This document shows, piece after piece, positions 6,699-13,078 of a DNA stretch of 13,078 bases. The notes beneath the pieces are model-generated. The model had not been told where the DNA came from. It did not search any database and saw only the letters and a list, made by a program, of their open reading frames with translations. The position numbers and the translations under genes are program-made. Numbering within the stretch: position 1 is the stretch's first letter; the number at the start of each line of letters is the position of its first letter. Origin of the DNA: Faecalitalea sp. UBA4312 (GTDB lineage: Bacteria; Bacillota_I; Bacilli_A; Erysipelotrichales; Erysipelotrichaceae); the NCBI GenBank assembly GCA_002394635.1, contig DGUK01000022.1:1150-14227 (forward strand). The letters are read 5' to 3'.

Positions 6699-7580
6699 TT
6701 AGAAATCCGTAAATTCTTTATATCCCTGACTTTTCAACGTTGATAAGGTCTTTTTCATGCTGATATAAGTAGCATCCTTGCTGCCCTCATAATTGAAGCC
6801 TTCGATATTCTGTACATCTTCCATATCGATCTCATCATAATTCACTTCAATGCTTTCAAGAACACGGTCTTCTTCATAAGTCAGTGCATAGACTACTCCG
6901 TCCACGCCATCATATTGTGCTGCATAATCTTCCATCTGCGGACCAATGACATCTTCAGCTTCCTGGGCATTGCTGACACCATCGATATCATCATACATGA
7001 TCACATTTTCCGTTGTCTGCATTACCACACGGTCTCCATCGCAGAAGAACATCAATGTAGAATCTACATGATTTTCATGGCTGGTAAAGATACGTACAGT
7101 GTATTCTTCACCCTTTTCATAACCTTCATCCTGCAGCATCTGATCGGTTTTATCCATACTGACAAAATCCGCATCAACGTTACCATCGGAATCAAAGCCA
7201 TCGACTCCCTGCATATCCTTCAGATCTACTTCATCATAATAGACCGCAATACGCTCCATCATGTAATCATCTTCATAAATCAATTCATACGTAGTTCCGT
7301 CGATCGCATCGTACTGTGCCTGCGTACTTTCCAGCTGGCTGCCGATCTGCTCTTTGGCATCCTCCGGTCCGGAAAGATCGAAATCATCATAATATAATAC
7401 ATTTTCAGCTGTCTGCATCCATACTTCATCGCCAACATAGATAAAAACCAATGTTGAATACACATTATCTGATTCTTTGGTATATGAACGCATCTTTACA
7501 TCATCTTTGGCATATACTGCCGGGTTGATCATCATTACAGCCATGAACAGGCTGATGATCGTCTTTAAAACTCTTTTCAT
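6699..7580 (-). CDS. Secreted protein with two tandem YehR/DUF1307 domains (paralogue 2)
   Basis: The protein (293 residues from ATG 7580) has a basic start, a hydrophobic core and an AVYA-KDD signal peptidase I site, with no lipobox Cys. It should be secreted or left at the membrane-wall interface. Two similar halves of about 130 residues follow. Half 1 has STLVFIYVGDEVWMQTAENV, YYDDF, then FVSMDKT and DEGYEKG. Half 2 has STLMFFCDGDRVVMQTTENV, MYDDI, then YISMKKTLSTLKSQGY. Both halves are rich in Asp and Glu. An in-frame GTG at 7586 could extend it by two residues, but the GGGAG ribosome binding site abuts that codon, so ATG 7580 is preferred. It lies 13 bp after the preceding paralogue and shares its architecture. 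No enzyme motif is visible and the function is unknown. Confidence 0.85.
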   Translation of the reverse strand: MKRVLKTIISLFMAVMMINPAVYAKDDVKMRSYTKESDNVYSTLVFIYVGDEVWMQTAENVLYYDDFDLSGPEDAKEQIGSQLESTQAQYDAIDGTTYELIYEDDYMMERIAVYYDEVDLKDMQGVDGFDSDGNVDADFVSMDKTDQMLQDEGYEKGEEYTVRIFTSHENHVDSTLMFFCDGDRVVMQTTENVIMYDDIDGVSNAQEAEDVIGPQMEDYAAQYDGVDGVVYALTYEEDRVLESIEVNYDEIDMEDVQNIEGFNYEGSKDATYISMKKTLSTLKSQGYKEFTDF

Positions 7581-7585
7581 TTGCA

Positions 7586-7590
7586 CTCCC
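7586..7590 (-). promoter_or_regulatory. Ribosome binding site that decides the start of the paralogue 2 gene
   Basis: GGGAG read on the minus strand ends five bases before ATG 7580 and overlaps the first base of the alternative GTG at 7586-7584. This makes the GTG unusable with this site and selects the ATG. Confidence 0.6.
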
Positions 7591-7593
7591 TAT

Positions 7594-8484
7594 TTACTCT
7601 AGTACAAAAGAGAAATCCGGAACCTCTCTGTAACCACTGGATTCTAATGTCTCTAATGTCTTTTTCATACTGATATAGTCGGCATCCTGTGAACCGTTAA
7701 AATTAAATCCTTCAATATTCTTTACATCATCCATGTCCACCTGGTTGTAATCGACAGAGATTTCCTCTACTAAACTGTCGTCCTGGTAAACAATGGTATA
7801 GTGAACCCCCTTGACACCTTCGTATTGGGCAGCATATTCATCAAAGGTTGGTCCAAATTGATTCTGAGCCTGCTGGGCATCGGATACATTTAGATCGTCA
7901 TAATACATGGTATTTTCTGCTGTCTGCACGGCAACGCGGTCTCCGTCACAATAGAACGCTAATACGGATTCCACATCTTTTCCATCGTTGATGAAGATCC
8001 TTCCATCGTATTCCCCATCCAGCTTATAGTTCTCTTTTTCCAAGGACTTTCCGGTTTTTTCCATACTGACATAGATCTTTTCCGTCGTGTCCTCGAAACC
8101 TTCCACAAGCTCCAGTTTCTTCAGATCCGCCTTTGTATAATCTACAGAGATGTTTTCCACGACGCAATCTGCCTCATAGTTCAGATAGTAATATACGCCT
8201 TCCTGGGCATTGTACTCATCTATGGTATCTCCCAGTGCATCCTGCAAAAATTCCTGTGCCTCCTCTTTCGATGACACATCCAGATCATCATAATATATGA
8301 TGTTTTCTGCCATTTGCATCCAGATGGTATCATCGACATACAGAAATGTCAGTGTCGTGTACAAGGCATCCTGTTCCCGCTTGTATTGCCGGACCTTTAA
8401 ACTATTGTCCTTGGCAAATACGGTTGGGCTCAGCATTGTCAATGTCATCGCAAGGCTAAGTAAAAGCTGAAAAACTCTTTTCAT
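7594..8484 (-). CDS. Secreted protein with two tandem YehR/DUF1307 domains (paralogue 3)
   Basis: The 296-residue protein has an N-terminal signal peptide (MKRVFQLLLSLAMTLTMLSP, cleavage probable after TVFA, before KD) and no lipobox Cys, so it should be exported without a lipid anchor. Repeat 1 (about 28-157) has TTLTFLYVDDTIWMQMAEN, YYDDLDV, ENISVDYT and YVSMEKT. Repeat 2 (about 160-290) has SVLAFYCDGDRVAVQTAEN, YYDDLNV, EEISVDYN and YISMKKTLETLESSGY. Repeat 1 matches repeat 1 of the downstream paralogue better than it matches its own repeat 2. A short tail, PDFSFVLE, follows the second repeat. The ATG has AGGAGG four to five bases upstream, beginning just after the pepT stop codon 10 bp away, so co-expression with pepT is likely. 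Function is unknown; a binding or envelope role is a guess from export and repeats. Confidence 0.85.
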   Translation of the reverse strand: MKRVFQLLLSLAMTLTMLSPTVFAKDNSLKVRQYKREQDALYTTLTFLYVDDTIWMQMAENIIYYDDLDVSSKEEAQEFLQDALGDTIDEYNAQEGVYYYLNYEADCVVENISVDYTKADLKKLELVEGFEDTTEKIYVSMEKTGKSLEKENYKLDGEYDGRIFINDGKDVESVLAFYCDGDRVAVQTAENTMYYDDLNVSDAQQAQNQFGPTFDEYAAQYEGVKGVHYTIVYQDDSLVEEISVDYNQVDMDDVKNIEGFNFNGSQDADYISMKKTLETLESSGYREVPDFSFVLE

Positions 8485-8494
8485 AATTCCTCCT

Positions 8495-9685
8495 CTATAT
8501 GATCATGATATGTTTTAAGATCTGCACCATTTGTTCCATTTGCCGGATCGACGCAAATTCATAACGTCCATGGTGATGGTAGGTACCGGTGCCCAGATTC
8601 GGACAAAAACACCCCTTGGCACTGAGCATCGCACCGTCTGTCCCTCCGCGTACTGGAATGGAAACCGGTTTGTATCCAACAGCGCGGATCGCAGCCTTGG
8701 CTCTTTCAACCGTGGCGGGATCCCCTTCAAAAAACCGATCCATGTTATAATACTGATCCTGTATTTGAATGGAAACGGTATTTCGATAAATCGGATCCAT
8801 ACGTCCAACGATCTCCGATAGTATCTGTTTGCGATTTTCAAAACGATCCATACGATGGTCGCGGATCAAATAAACCAATGTGGCTTGCTCAACCGACCCT
8901 TTCATTTCCACCAGATGATAAAATCCTTGGCGGCCTTCGGTATTATAAGGGGTTTCATTCGGCACTCTTTTTGCATAATCCATCGCCGCTAAAGATGCAT
9001 TGATCAGTTTTCCTTTCCCTTCGCCCGGGTGGATACTAGTCCCGGTAAAGGTGATGACAGCTTTGGCAGCATTGAAATTTTCGTATTCCACATTATCAAT
9101 CCTGCTTCCATCTACCGTATATGCATGGTCCACTTGAAACCGGTCCAGTTCAAAATGATCTGTGCCCCGGCCAATCTCCTCATCTACAGTAAAGACCACA
9201 ACGACATTTCCATGAGGAAGCCCTTCACGGATCACTTCCTGCACTGCCTGCAGAATGATCGCAATGCCTGCCTTATCATCCCCGCCTAATAATGTATTTC
9301 CATCCGTTACGATCAGATCGTGACCGATTACGGTTTTCAGAACCGGAAAATCTTCCGGTGACATGCTGTACTGATCATTTAAGCGAATCGTTTTGCCATC
9401 GTATTCCTTTATCCGACGTGGCCGTACATTAGCCCCTGTCAGCTCCGTAGCAGTATCCATATGTGCACAAAAGCCGACGGATGGAAGGTCGTTTTGTCCA
9501 TACAGCGTCGCATAGACTATTCCACTGTTTGAAACAAACACCTCATCAAAACCAATCTCGATACATATCTTCTCCAATACCTTGGCCAGATCCTTCTGTT
9601 TCATGGTACTCGGTATTGTCTGTGAGCTTTCATCGGACTGTGTATCGATCGAAACAAAATGGAGCAGTTTTTGTTCAACACTCAT
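8495..9685 (-). CDS. pepT: Peptidase T (tripeptide aminopeptidase, M20B family)
   Basis: PepT removes the N-terminal residue from tripeptides in the cytoplasm using two zinc ions. The 396-residue length is close to the usual size. Expected M20 residues are present: CAHMDTA at 73-79 with His75 and Asp77, GGDDKAG at 134-140 with the bridging Asp, and DEEIGRG at 168-174 with catalytic Glu169 and ligand Glu170. Asp192 is in TVDGS, and a His near 370-372 sits in HHHGRYEF as the last ligand. RGGTDGAMLS (346-355) is the typical PepT substrate-pocket segment. The inserted lid/dimerisation domain lies roughly between 205 and 310. The start ATG shares a base with the ppaC stop codon (TAATG), and no strong ribosome binding site is seen, so translation is probably coupled to ppaC. 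The next gene starts 10 bp downstream. Confidence 0.96.
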   Translation of the reverse strand: MSVEQKLLHFVSIDTQSDESSQTIPSTMKQKDLAKVLEKICIEIGFDEVFVSNSGIVYATLYGQNDLPSVGFCAHMDTATELTGANVRPRRIKEYDGKTIRLNDQYSMSPEDFPVLKTVIGHDLIVTDGNTLLGGDDKAGIAIILQAVQEVIREGLPHGNVVVVFTVDEEIGRGTDHFELDRFQVDHAYTVDGSRIDNVEYENFNAAKAVITFTGTSIHPGEGKGKLINASLAAMDYAKRVPNETPYNTEGRQGFYHLVEMKGSVEQATLVYLIRDHRMDRFENRKQILSEIVGRMDPIYRNTVSIQIQDQYYNMDRFFEGDPATVERAKAAIRAVGYKPVSIPVRGGTDGAMLSAKGCFCPNLGTGTYHHHGRYEFASIRQMEQMVQILKHIMII

Positions 9686-11283
9686 TAGGACAATGCCTGT
9701 GCCAGTCCCGGAACGATCTGTTTCTTTCTGGATACGAACTGGTTCTTTTCAAAATTTTCAACTGCTTTATCAACATCCTTGGCAAGTTTTCCGACATACA
9801 GGAATTTAGAACCGTTGCCTTCAATATTGGTAAACGCAATAACCATCAGATCATAGTTATATTTCTTGTTTTCTTGTTTCATGAATTCAAGGAAATCGTC
9901 TTTGATCTCATCTACATCCTTCAGGTTAAAGGTAAACACCTGTGATACATTGATACGATTGCCGTTAAGAGCATATTCCTTTGTGTCGTTATACAATAAG
10001 CTCTTAAAGTCTTTTCCCTTGATGGTTGCCGTGTTTTCAAAGAGATCTGTTGCCATAGCCTGCAGATCAAGCCCATACTCTTTTTCCAAACGATCCCGCA
10101 TATCCAGGTCGATCTGGGTACACGTCGGAGAATGGAAATTCATCGTATCACTGATCACACCATAAGCGACTAATTGTGCCACTTCATCCGACATGCGCAG
10201 TCCTCGTTCCCGATACATCATTTCCACGATCGTACATGTACTTCCTACGATCATGTTTCTGAACATGATCGGATTGCTGGTTTCAATATCACCGATGCGA
10301 TGGTGGTCAACGATCTCAACGACCTCACCTTCTTCAATATCATCGATGGTCTGTTTCTTTTCATTGTGATCTACCAAAATAAAACGTTTCTTTTCGGATT
10401 TCAATAAATTATATCGTGCAACCGAACCAACTAAGCGTCCGGAGGATAAAACAGGATAACTGGAGTGCCGTGTTTTCAGCATTTCTTTTTCCACGTCTTC
10501 CACATACTCTGTACTGTTGAAATAAACAGCCTGGTCTTTAGGCGTCATGATCAGTTCAACCGGGATCGCACGATAGATCATCTGGATGATCTTCATCGTA
10601 TTATACGGTGTACGGATCATCGTTACCCCCATTTGTTTGGCCATCTGGATAATATAGTCGCTCGGTGTATAGTTTTCAGCAATCACGATGACCGAACAGC
10701 CACGACCCATGCTTTTGATCATTTCATCTTCATGATCACGAAGGACCATGATCACGCCTTCCAGATCTCTTTCCATTGCTTTTTTATCAAAGATACGAAC
10801 ATAGCCGCTTCTTGGCAATGTTCCCTTATGAATAAATTCACCATGTACAACGTCCATTAAATTATCCAATGGTGTCTCCTTCAATAAATCTTTGGTAATA
10901 TTCAGATCCTGCATCTGAACCCTGGAAATCTCTCCGATTGTCACTACACCTATATAGTTTCCAAGATCATCGACCACATACAGCGTCTTTACATGATGGT
11001 CCACACAGAATTCCCATGCTACTCGGATTGTTTCCTGATGATAGACGACAATGGCCGGATCAATATCGATCTCGGATAATGTGCATTTCGCACTGGAAAG
11101 GTATACCGGTGGTTCCACACCCACTTTCTTCAGGATAAATGATGTTTCTGGATTCACCTTTCCGATCCGTCCGGCTACGACATCCTGACCCAGTCTTTGT
11201 TTCAGGGCAGCCAACGCTAAGGCTGAGCAGATTGCATCTGTGTCCGGATGTTTGTGTCCAACCACGTATATAGGTAAACTCAT
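9685..11283 (-). CDS. ppaC: Manganese-dependent inorganic pyrophosphatase with CBS-DRTGG-CBS regulatory insert (family II)
   Basis: It hydrolyses pyrophosphate to two phosphates, pulling biosynthetic reactions forward, in the cytoplasm. At 532 residues it is far longer than plain family II enzymes (about 310) because a regulatory insert splits the DHH domain. The N-terminal catalytic start is VVGHKHPDTDAICSA (7-21) with metal ligands His10, Asp14 and Asp16. CBS1 spans about 65-125, a DRTGG-like domain about 135-240, and CBS2 about 243-300. The DHH part resumes with LVDHN (303-307) and VDHHRIGD (325-332), then SDTMNFHSPT (378-387). The DHHA2 domain ends in SRKKQIVP (518-525). In the studied Clostridium perfringens homologue such inserts bind adenine nucleotides (AMP inhibiting) and diadenosine polyphosphates (activating); the same control is inferred here. 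AAAGGGG lies seven bases before the ATG, and an extended -10 promoter lies upstream. Confidence 0.95.
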   Translation of the reverse strand: MSLPIYVVGHKHPDTDAICSALALAALKQRLGQDVVAGRIGKVNPETSFILKKVGVEPPVYLSSAKCTLSEIDIDPAIVVYHQETIRVAWEFCVDHHVKTLYVVDDLGNYIGVVTIGEISRVQMQDLNITKDLLKETPLDNLMDVVHGEFIHKGTLPRSGYVRIFDKKAMERDLEGVIMVLRDHEDEMIKSMGRGCSVIVIAENYTPSDYIIQMAKQMGVTMIRTPYNTMKIIQMIYRAIPVELIMTPKDQAVYFNSTEYVEDVEKEMLKTRHSSYPVLSSGRLVGSVARYNLLKSEKKRFILVDHNEKKQTIDDIEEGEVVEIVDHHRIGDIETSNPIMFRNMIVGSTCTIVEMMYRERGLRMSDEVAQLVAYGVISDTMNFHSPTCTQIDLDMRDRLEKEYGLDLQAMATDLFENTATIKGKDFKSLLYNDTKEYALNGNRINVSQVFTFNLKDVDEIKDDFLEFMKQENKKYNYDLMVIAFTNIEGNGSKFLYVGKLAKDVDKAVENFEKNQFVSRKKQIVPGLAQALS

Positions 11284-11319
11284 TTTTATACCCCTTTCAT
11301 ACTTGTATTCATTAAAAAT

Positions 11320-11328
11320 ATTATAGCA
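11320..11328 (-). promoter_or_regulatory. Extended -10 promoter of the ppaC-pepT-DUF1307 operon
   Basis: On the minus strand the sequence TGC-TATAAT is a perfect extended -10 box, 36 bases before the ppaC ATG. No convincing -35 box is found at 16-18 bases (the hexamer at 17 is GAGAAA), which is tolerated by extended -10 promoters. It lies downstream of both HU terminators, so it should drive ppaC independently. Confidence 0.65.
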
Positions 11329-11387
11329 AAAAATACTAGGCTTTTCTCCATATAGTTCTTAAATTTCTATAACTTTTTTATTAAAAA

Positions 11388-11438
11388 AGAGAAGGTCTGC
11401 CATCCTTGTAAAAACCGTGATCGACAGGCTTCTTCTCT
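11388..11438 (-). terminator. Second (distal) terminator hairpin after HU
   Basis: In minus-strand RNA the 7-bp outer stem AGAGAAG/CTTCTCT (11432-11438 with 11388-11394) continues after a two-base AA bulge. The inner stem GCCTGTC/GGCAGAC (11423-11429 with 11395-11401) has one mismatch and one G-U pair. The hairpin is followed by TTTTTTAA. The apical loop is about 20 bases. This is a second full terminator after HU, or the 3' end of an unrecognised small RNA. Confidence 0.65.
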
Positions 11439-11451
11439 ATTCGGTGTATAT

Positions 11452-11507
11452 AAAAACTCCCTTCATGATTTGCAGTGTTTCTTGTGCACTGTTTTTCACA
11501 AAGGGAG
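11452..11507 (-). terminator. Intrinsic terminator of the HU gene with a two-tier hairpin
   Basis: In minus-strand RNA an 11-bp stem (11497-11507 with 11457-11467, including two G-U pairs) encloses an A-rich internal loop. A second stem, CAGTG/CACTG, closes a nine-base loop. TTTTTATAT follows directly. It starts 17 bases after the HU stop codon, so it should end the HU transcript. The hairpin is longer and more structured than a minimal terminator. Confidence 0.8.
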
Positions 11508-11524
11508 CAAATTGAATCAATTTC

Positions 11525-11803
11525 TTACTGAATGGAATCTTTTAAAGCTTTGCTGGCTTTAAACTTAACGCTCTTGCTGGCCGCAATTTCGATCTTTTCT
11601 TTTGTCTGCGGGTTGATTCCTGTACGAGCGGCTCTTTCCGCGATAGAGAATTTACCGAAGCCATAGATATCTACGGTTCCACTGTCTTTTAATGTTTCAG
11701 CTACTGTATCAAATACAAACTGTACATAAGCCGTTGCTTCTTTTCCTGTTAAGCCATATTCTTCGGCTAATTTTGTTGATAATTCTTTTTTATTTAAAAT
11801 CAT
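11525..11803 (-). CDS. hup: DNA-binding protein HU
   Basis: HU is a small dimeric nucleoid protein that bends DNA without strong sequence preference and affects replication, repair and transcription. The 92-residue length is typical. The N-terminal helices (LNKKELSTKLAEEYGLTGKEA, then FVFDTVAETLKDSG) form the dimer body. The turn VDIYGFGKFSI (44-54) leads to the beta arms. The arm tip reads GINPQTKEKIEI with the intercalating Pro65, where many HU proteins have GRNPQTGE. The C-terminal SVKFKASKALKD (79-89) is the conserved closing segment. A perfect AGGAGG lies eight bases before the ATG. The gene is flanked by its own extended -10 promoter and a terminator, so it is probably transcribed alone, although no clear terminator separates it from maf upstream and read-through is possible. 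Confidence 0.97.
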   Translation of the reverse strand: MILNKKELSTKLAEEYGLTGKEATAYVQFVFDTVAETLKDSGTVDIYGFGKFSIAERAARTGINPQTKEKIEIAASKSVKFKASKALKDSIQ

Positions 11804-11830
11804 TCTGTTTTCCTCCTATTAGCATGAATG

Positions 11831-11839
11831 ATTGTAACA
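11831..11839 (-). promoter_or_regulatory. Extended -10 promoter of the HU gene
   Basis: On the minus strand TGT-TACAAT forms an extended -10 box 27 bases before the HU ATG, in the 59-bp gap after maf. The hexamer 17 bases further upstream is TTTATT, a weak -35. The predicted leader is short and contains the AGGAGG site. Confidence 0.6.
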
Positions 11840-11862
11840 CTGTCGATTGGAAAAATAAAGAA

Positions 11863-12411
11863 TTAAGCGTACTTTTTCATAAATAATCGAACTCTTTCCA
11901 TCGGCAGTCCGATCACATTTGTCAATGACCCATCGATCCACTCGACAAAATCACACTCCTGGATCCCATAAGCACCGGCTTTGTCCATACATCTTCCACT
12001 GTTGACATATTGTTTTATTTCAAACGAACTCAATGTACGAAAGTGCACTTCCGTTGTATCTACAAATGTATGCACCCTCTGCCCGTTCATAAAACATACC
12101 CCTGTTTTGACTTCGTGAGATGTGCCGGATAGCGCCTGAAGAAAGCTGTAAGCCTGTTTGGCATCCTTTGGCTTACCCAGCCTTTGCCCATTGAAAAGAA
12201 CGATGGTATCAGCGGCCAGGGTCACATATTCCGGATAGAGATCCGCAACATCCTTAGCCTTCTGATAGGCTACTTTTTTTAGAGCTTCATCGATGGAAAC
12301 CGAAGGATCAAAGATTTCCTGGCTCTTGCTGGGATGAATGATACACTCAATGCCCTCTTCTTCCAACAGTTGTTTTCTTCTTGGTGACTGGGATGCTAAG
12401 ACGATCTTCAT
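11863..12411 (-). CDS. maf: Maf family nucleoside triphosphate pyrophosphatase (dTTP/UTP type probable)
   Basis: Maf proteins hydrolyse nucleoside triphosphates, including modified ones, to monophosphate and pyrophosphate in the cytoplasm, and some affect septation. The 182-residue length fits. Motifs are LASQSPRRKQLL (5-16, the phosphate-binding start), LAADTIV (65-71) with Asp68, LGKP (78-81), LSGTSHEVKTGV (94-105), MDKAGAYGIQ (142-151) and NVIGLP (165-170). The motif set fits the YhdE-like dTTP/UTP subgroup; the substrate range is inferred. The start codon overlaps the upstream stop as ATGA, and an AGGAGG lies a rather long 11 bases upstream, with the palindrome AAAGCGCTTT filling the spacer. 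Translation is likely coupled to the DUF1461 gene. The product starts with the family-typical MKIVLAS, which confirms the start. Confidence 0.95.
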   Translation of the reverse strand: MKIVLASQSPRRKQLLEEEGIECIIHPSKSQEIFDPSVSIDEALKKVAYQKAKDVADLYPEYVTLAADTIVLFNGQRLGKPKDAKQAYSFLQALSGTSHEVKTGVCFMNGQRVHTFVDTTEVHFRTLSSFEIKQYVNSGRCMDKAGAYGIQECDFVEWIDGSLTNVIGLPMERVRLFMKKYA

Positions 12412-13078
12412 AAAAGCGCTTTCCTCCTTTTTAAGGTGAATAAGGCCAGTATATTGGCTGTGCCAAGAAGGGCTGTCAAGGTAACGACAATACGAATCAC
12501 AAGGGCCTCAAAAACTTGCTCGGGCAGCATGTCGATCATAAAATCCACACCCGGAGTTAACAGCCAGTAATCGTTATCGAAGAATAGCAGATGGAAACGG
12601 GTCCAGAAATCCGTAAAGTCCGTTGCGATCCAGATACCGATCCATGTGATAAAAAACAGAAAACAGATGCCGGCCGCTATGATACCTCTGGCTACATAGA
12701 CTTGACCATCCGTCTGCCGAAACAGATAAATACCCAGACCGACCGTCAGCACAATGCTGCCGATCCAGACTTTCATGGCATTTTGATACAGGGCTTTCAC
12801 ATCCACCATGTGAATGGTCTCCCTTTGATCAAACGCTTCTCTTTCGGTTCCATCCTGGGTGATATTTACATGAATATCATCTCTGTTATCGTGAAGATAA
12901 TCCATCAGAACGGTAATACAGTGTTCCAGATCCCCGGATTCTACACGCAAGGAGGCAGCCAAATCCATCTGCTGGTATTTTTGAATATAAAAATGTTCAT
13001 TCAGCGCCCATAGCCGTACAGAACCCAGCAGACACATCACAGTAAAGGCAAGGCCGAACACAAACGACAATTTTGTTT
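12408..13078 (-). CDS. DUF1461/TIGR01906 family integral membrane protein, 5' end outside window
   Basis: The protein is a four-pass membrane protein of unknown function. Predicted membrane segments lie near 3-23, 102-118, 127-149 and 188-211, counted from the TTG at 13070. An extracytoplasmic region of about 75 residues lies between the first two. The family hallmark is the loop FWTRFHLLFFDNDYW followed by LLTP and later MLPEQVF, here at about 155-187. The early LNEHFYIQKY (23-32) also fits. The reading frame stays open to the window edge (codons ACA AAA precede the TTG), and family members begin a few residues before the first membrane segment, so the real start is probably just beyond 13078. 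The C-terminal KRRK tail should be cytoplasmic. The stop codon overlaps the maf start by 4 bp, so both belong to one operon. Confidence 0.85.
   Translation of the reverse strand, partial: TKLSFVFGLAFTVMCLLGSVRLWALNEHFYIQKYQQMDLAASLRVESGDLEHCITVLMDYLHDNRDDIHVNITQDGTEREAFDQRETIHMVDVKALYQNAMKVWIGSIVLTVGLGIYLFRQTDGQVYVARGIIAAGICFLFFITWIGIWIATDFTDFWTRFHLLFFDNDYWLLTPGVDFMIDMLPEQVFEALVIRIVVTLTALLGTANILALFTLKRRKALL

Noticed and set aside
6915..7397. Plus-strand open frame of 160 codons opposite DUF1307 paralogue 2
   Set aside because: It is the reverse complement of Asp/Glu/Tyr-rich repeats, which gives long Ile/His/Phe-rich frames by composition alone.
7584..7586. GTG as the start of DUF1307 paralogue 2
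   Set aside because: The GGGAG site overlaps this codon, leaving no spacing; ATG 7580 is five bases downstream and gives a normal MKR signal-peptide start.
9463..9945. Plus-strand open frame of 160 codons across the pepT-ppaC junction
   Set aside because: It is antisense to two conserved genes and has no family resemblance or translation signal.
10465..10860. Plus-strand open frame of 131 codons opposite ppaC
   Set aside because: It is antisense to the CBS/DRTGG region and rich in His, Asp and Phe as expected from complementing that sequence.
11373..11389. A/T palindrome CTTTTTT-ATT-AAAAAAG
   Set aside because: It arises from the T-tract of the distal terminator beside a second T/A run; the arms are almost pure A/T and need no separate function.
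12413..12422. AAAGCGCTTT palindrome before maf as an operator
   Set aside because: It lies between the ribosome binding site and start codon inside the coding end of the DUF1461 gene, and a single 10-bp palindrome within an operon is weak evidence of an operator.
13068..13070. TTG 13070 as the true start of the DUF1461 gene
   Set aside because: The frame stays open to the window edge with no ribosome binding site visible, and starting there leaves no residues of the basic N-terminal tail typical of the family.
1..13078. Search for CRISPR arrays, tRNA or rRNA genes, transposases and integrases
   Set aside because: No regularly spaced direct repeats, cloverleaf-like segments or mobile-element proteins were seen on either strand; the only repeated structure is the diverged DUF1307 coding repeats.

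Overview
The window reads as chromosomal DNA of a low-to-moderate G+C Bacillota (Firmicutes), probably of the Erysipelotrichia or a close relative. The signs are strong AGGAGG-type ribosome binding sites, a class B sortase, a type IIB-like MurB, a CBS-DRTGG-CBS family II pyrophosphatase and a murG-murB-divIB gene order. The class-level placement is an inference from gene content only. Nearly all genes lie on the minus strand; the one clear plus-strand gene is at 5323-6141. I saw no rRNA, tRNA, insertion sequence, prophage or CRISPR array.

Left block (1-5173, all minus, read right to left): a malic enzyme, a patatin-like lipase, a class B sortase, murG, murB and the start of ftsQ/divIB (cut by the left edge). 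Gaps are 2, 34, 29 and 13 bp, then a 13-bp overlap, so this looks like one transcription unit. The last three genes are the classical lipid II and divisome segment of the dcw cluster; central metabolism, lipid and surface-anchoring genes precede them here.

Middle (5174-6179): a 149-bp divergent region, a sugar phosphate isomerase/epimerase-like TIM-barrel gene on the plus strand, and a bidirectional hairpin terminator between convergent genes.

Second block (6180-11283, minus): ppaC (CBS-containing Mn-dependent pyrophosphatase), pepT (tripeptidase), then three YehR/DUF1307-family exported proteins. The first two of those three each carry two tandem copies of the domain behind a cleavable signal peptide; the last carries one copy behind a lipoprotein signal. 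Close spacing, an extended -10 promoter before ppaC and the terminator after the last gene suggest one five-gene operon. The five-copy DUF1307 array is the least explained part of the window.

Right end (11284-13078, minus): a 241-bp spacer with two tandem terminator hairpins and the ppaC promoter, the nucleoid protein HU with its own extended -10 promoter, a Maf nucleotide pyrophosphatase, and a DUF1461/TIGR01906 membrane protein that overlaps maf by 4 bp and runs off the right edge.

Most of the window is housekeeping. Items worth a second look are the DUF1307 array, the composite operon around murG-murB-ftsQ, the two-tier tandem terminators after HU, and an Asn in the malic enzyme where an Asp is usual.
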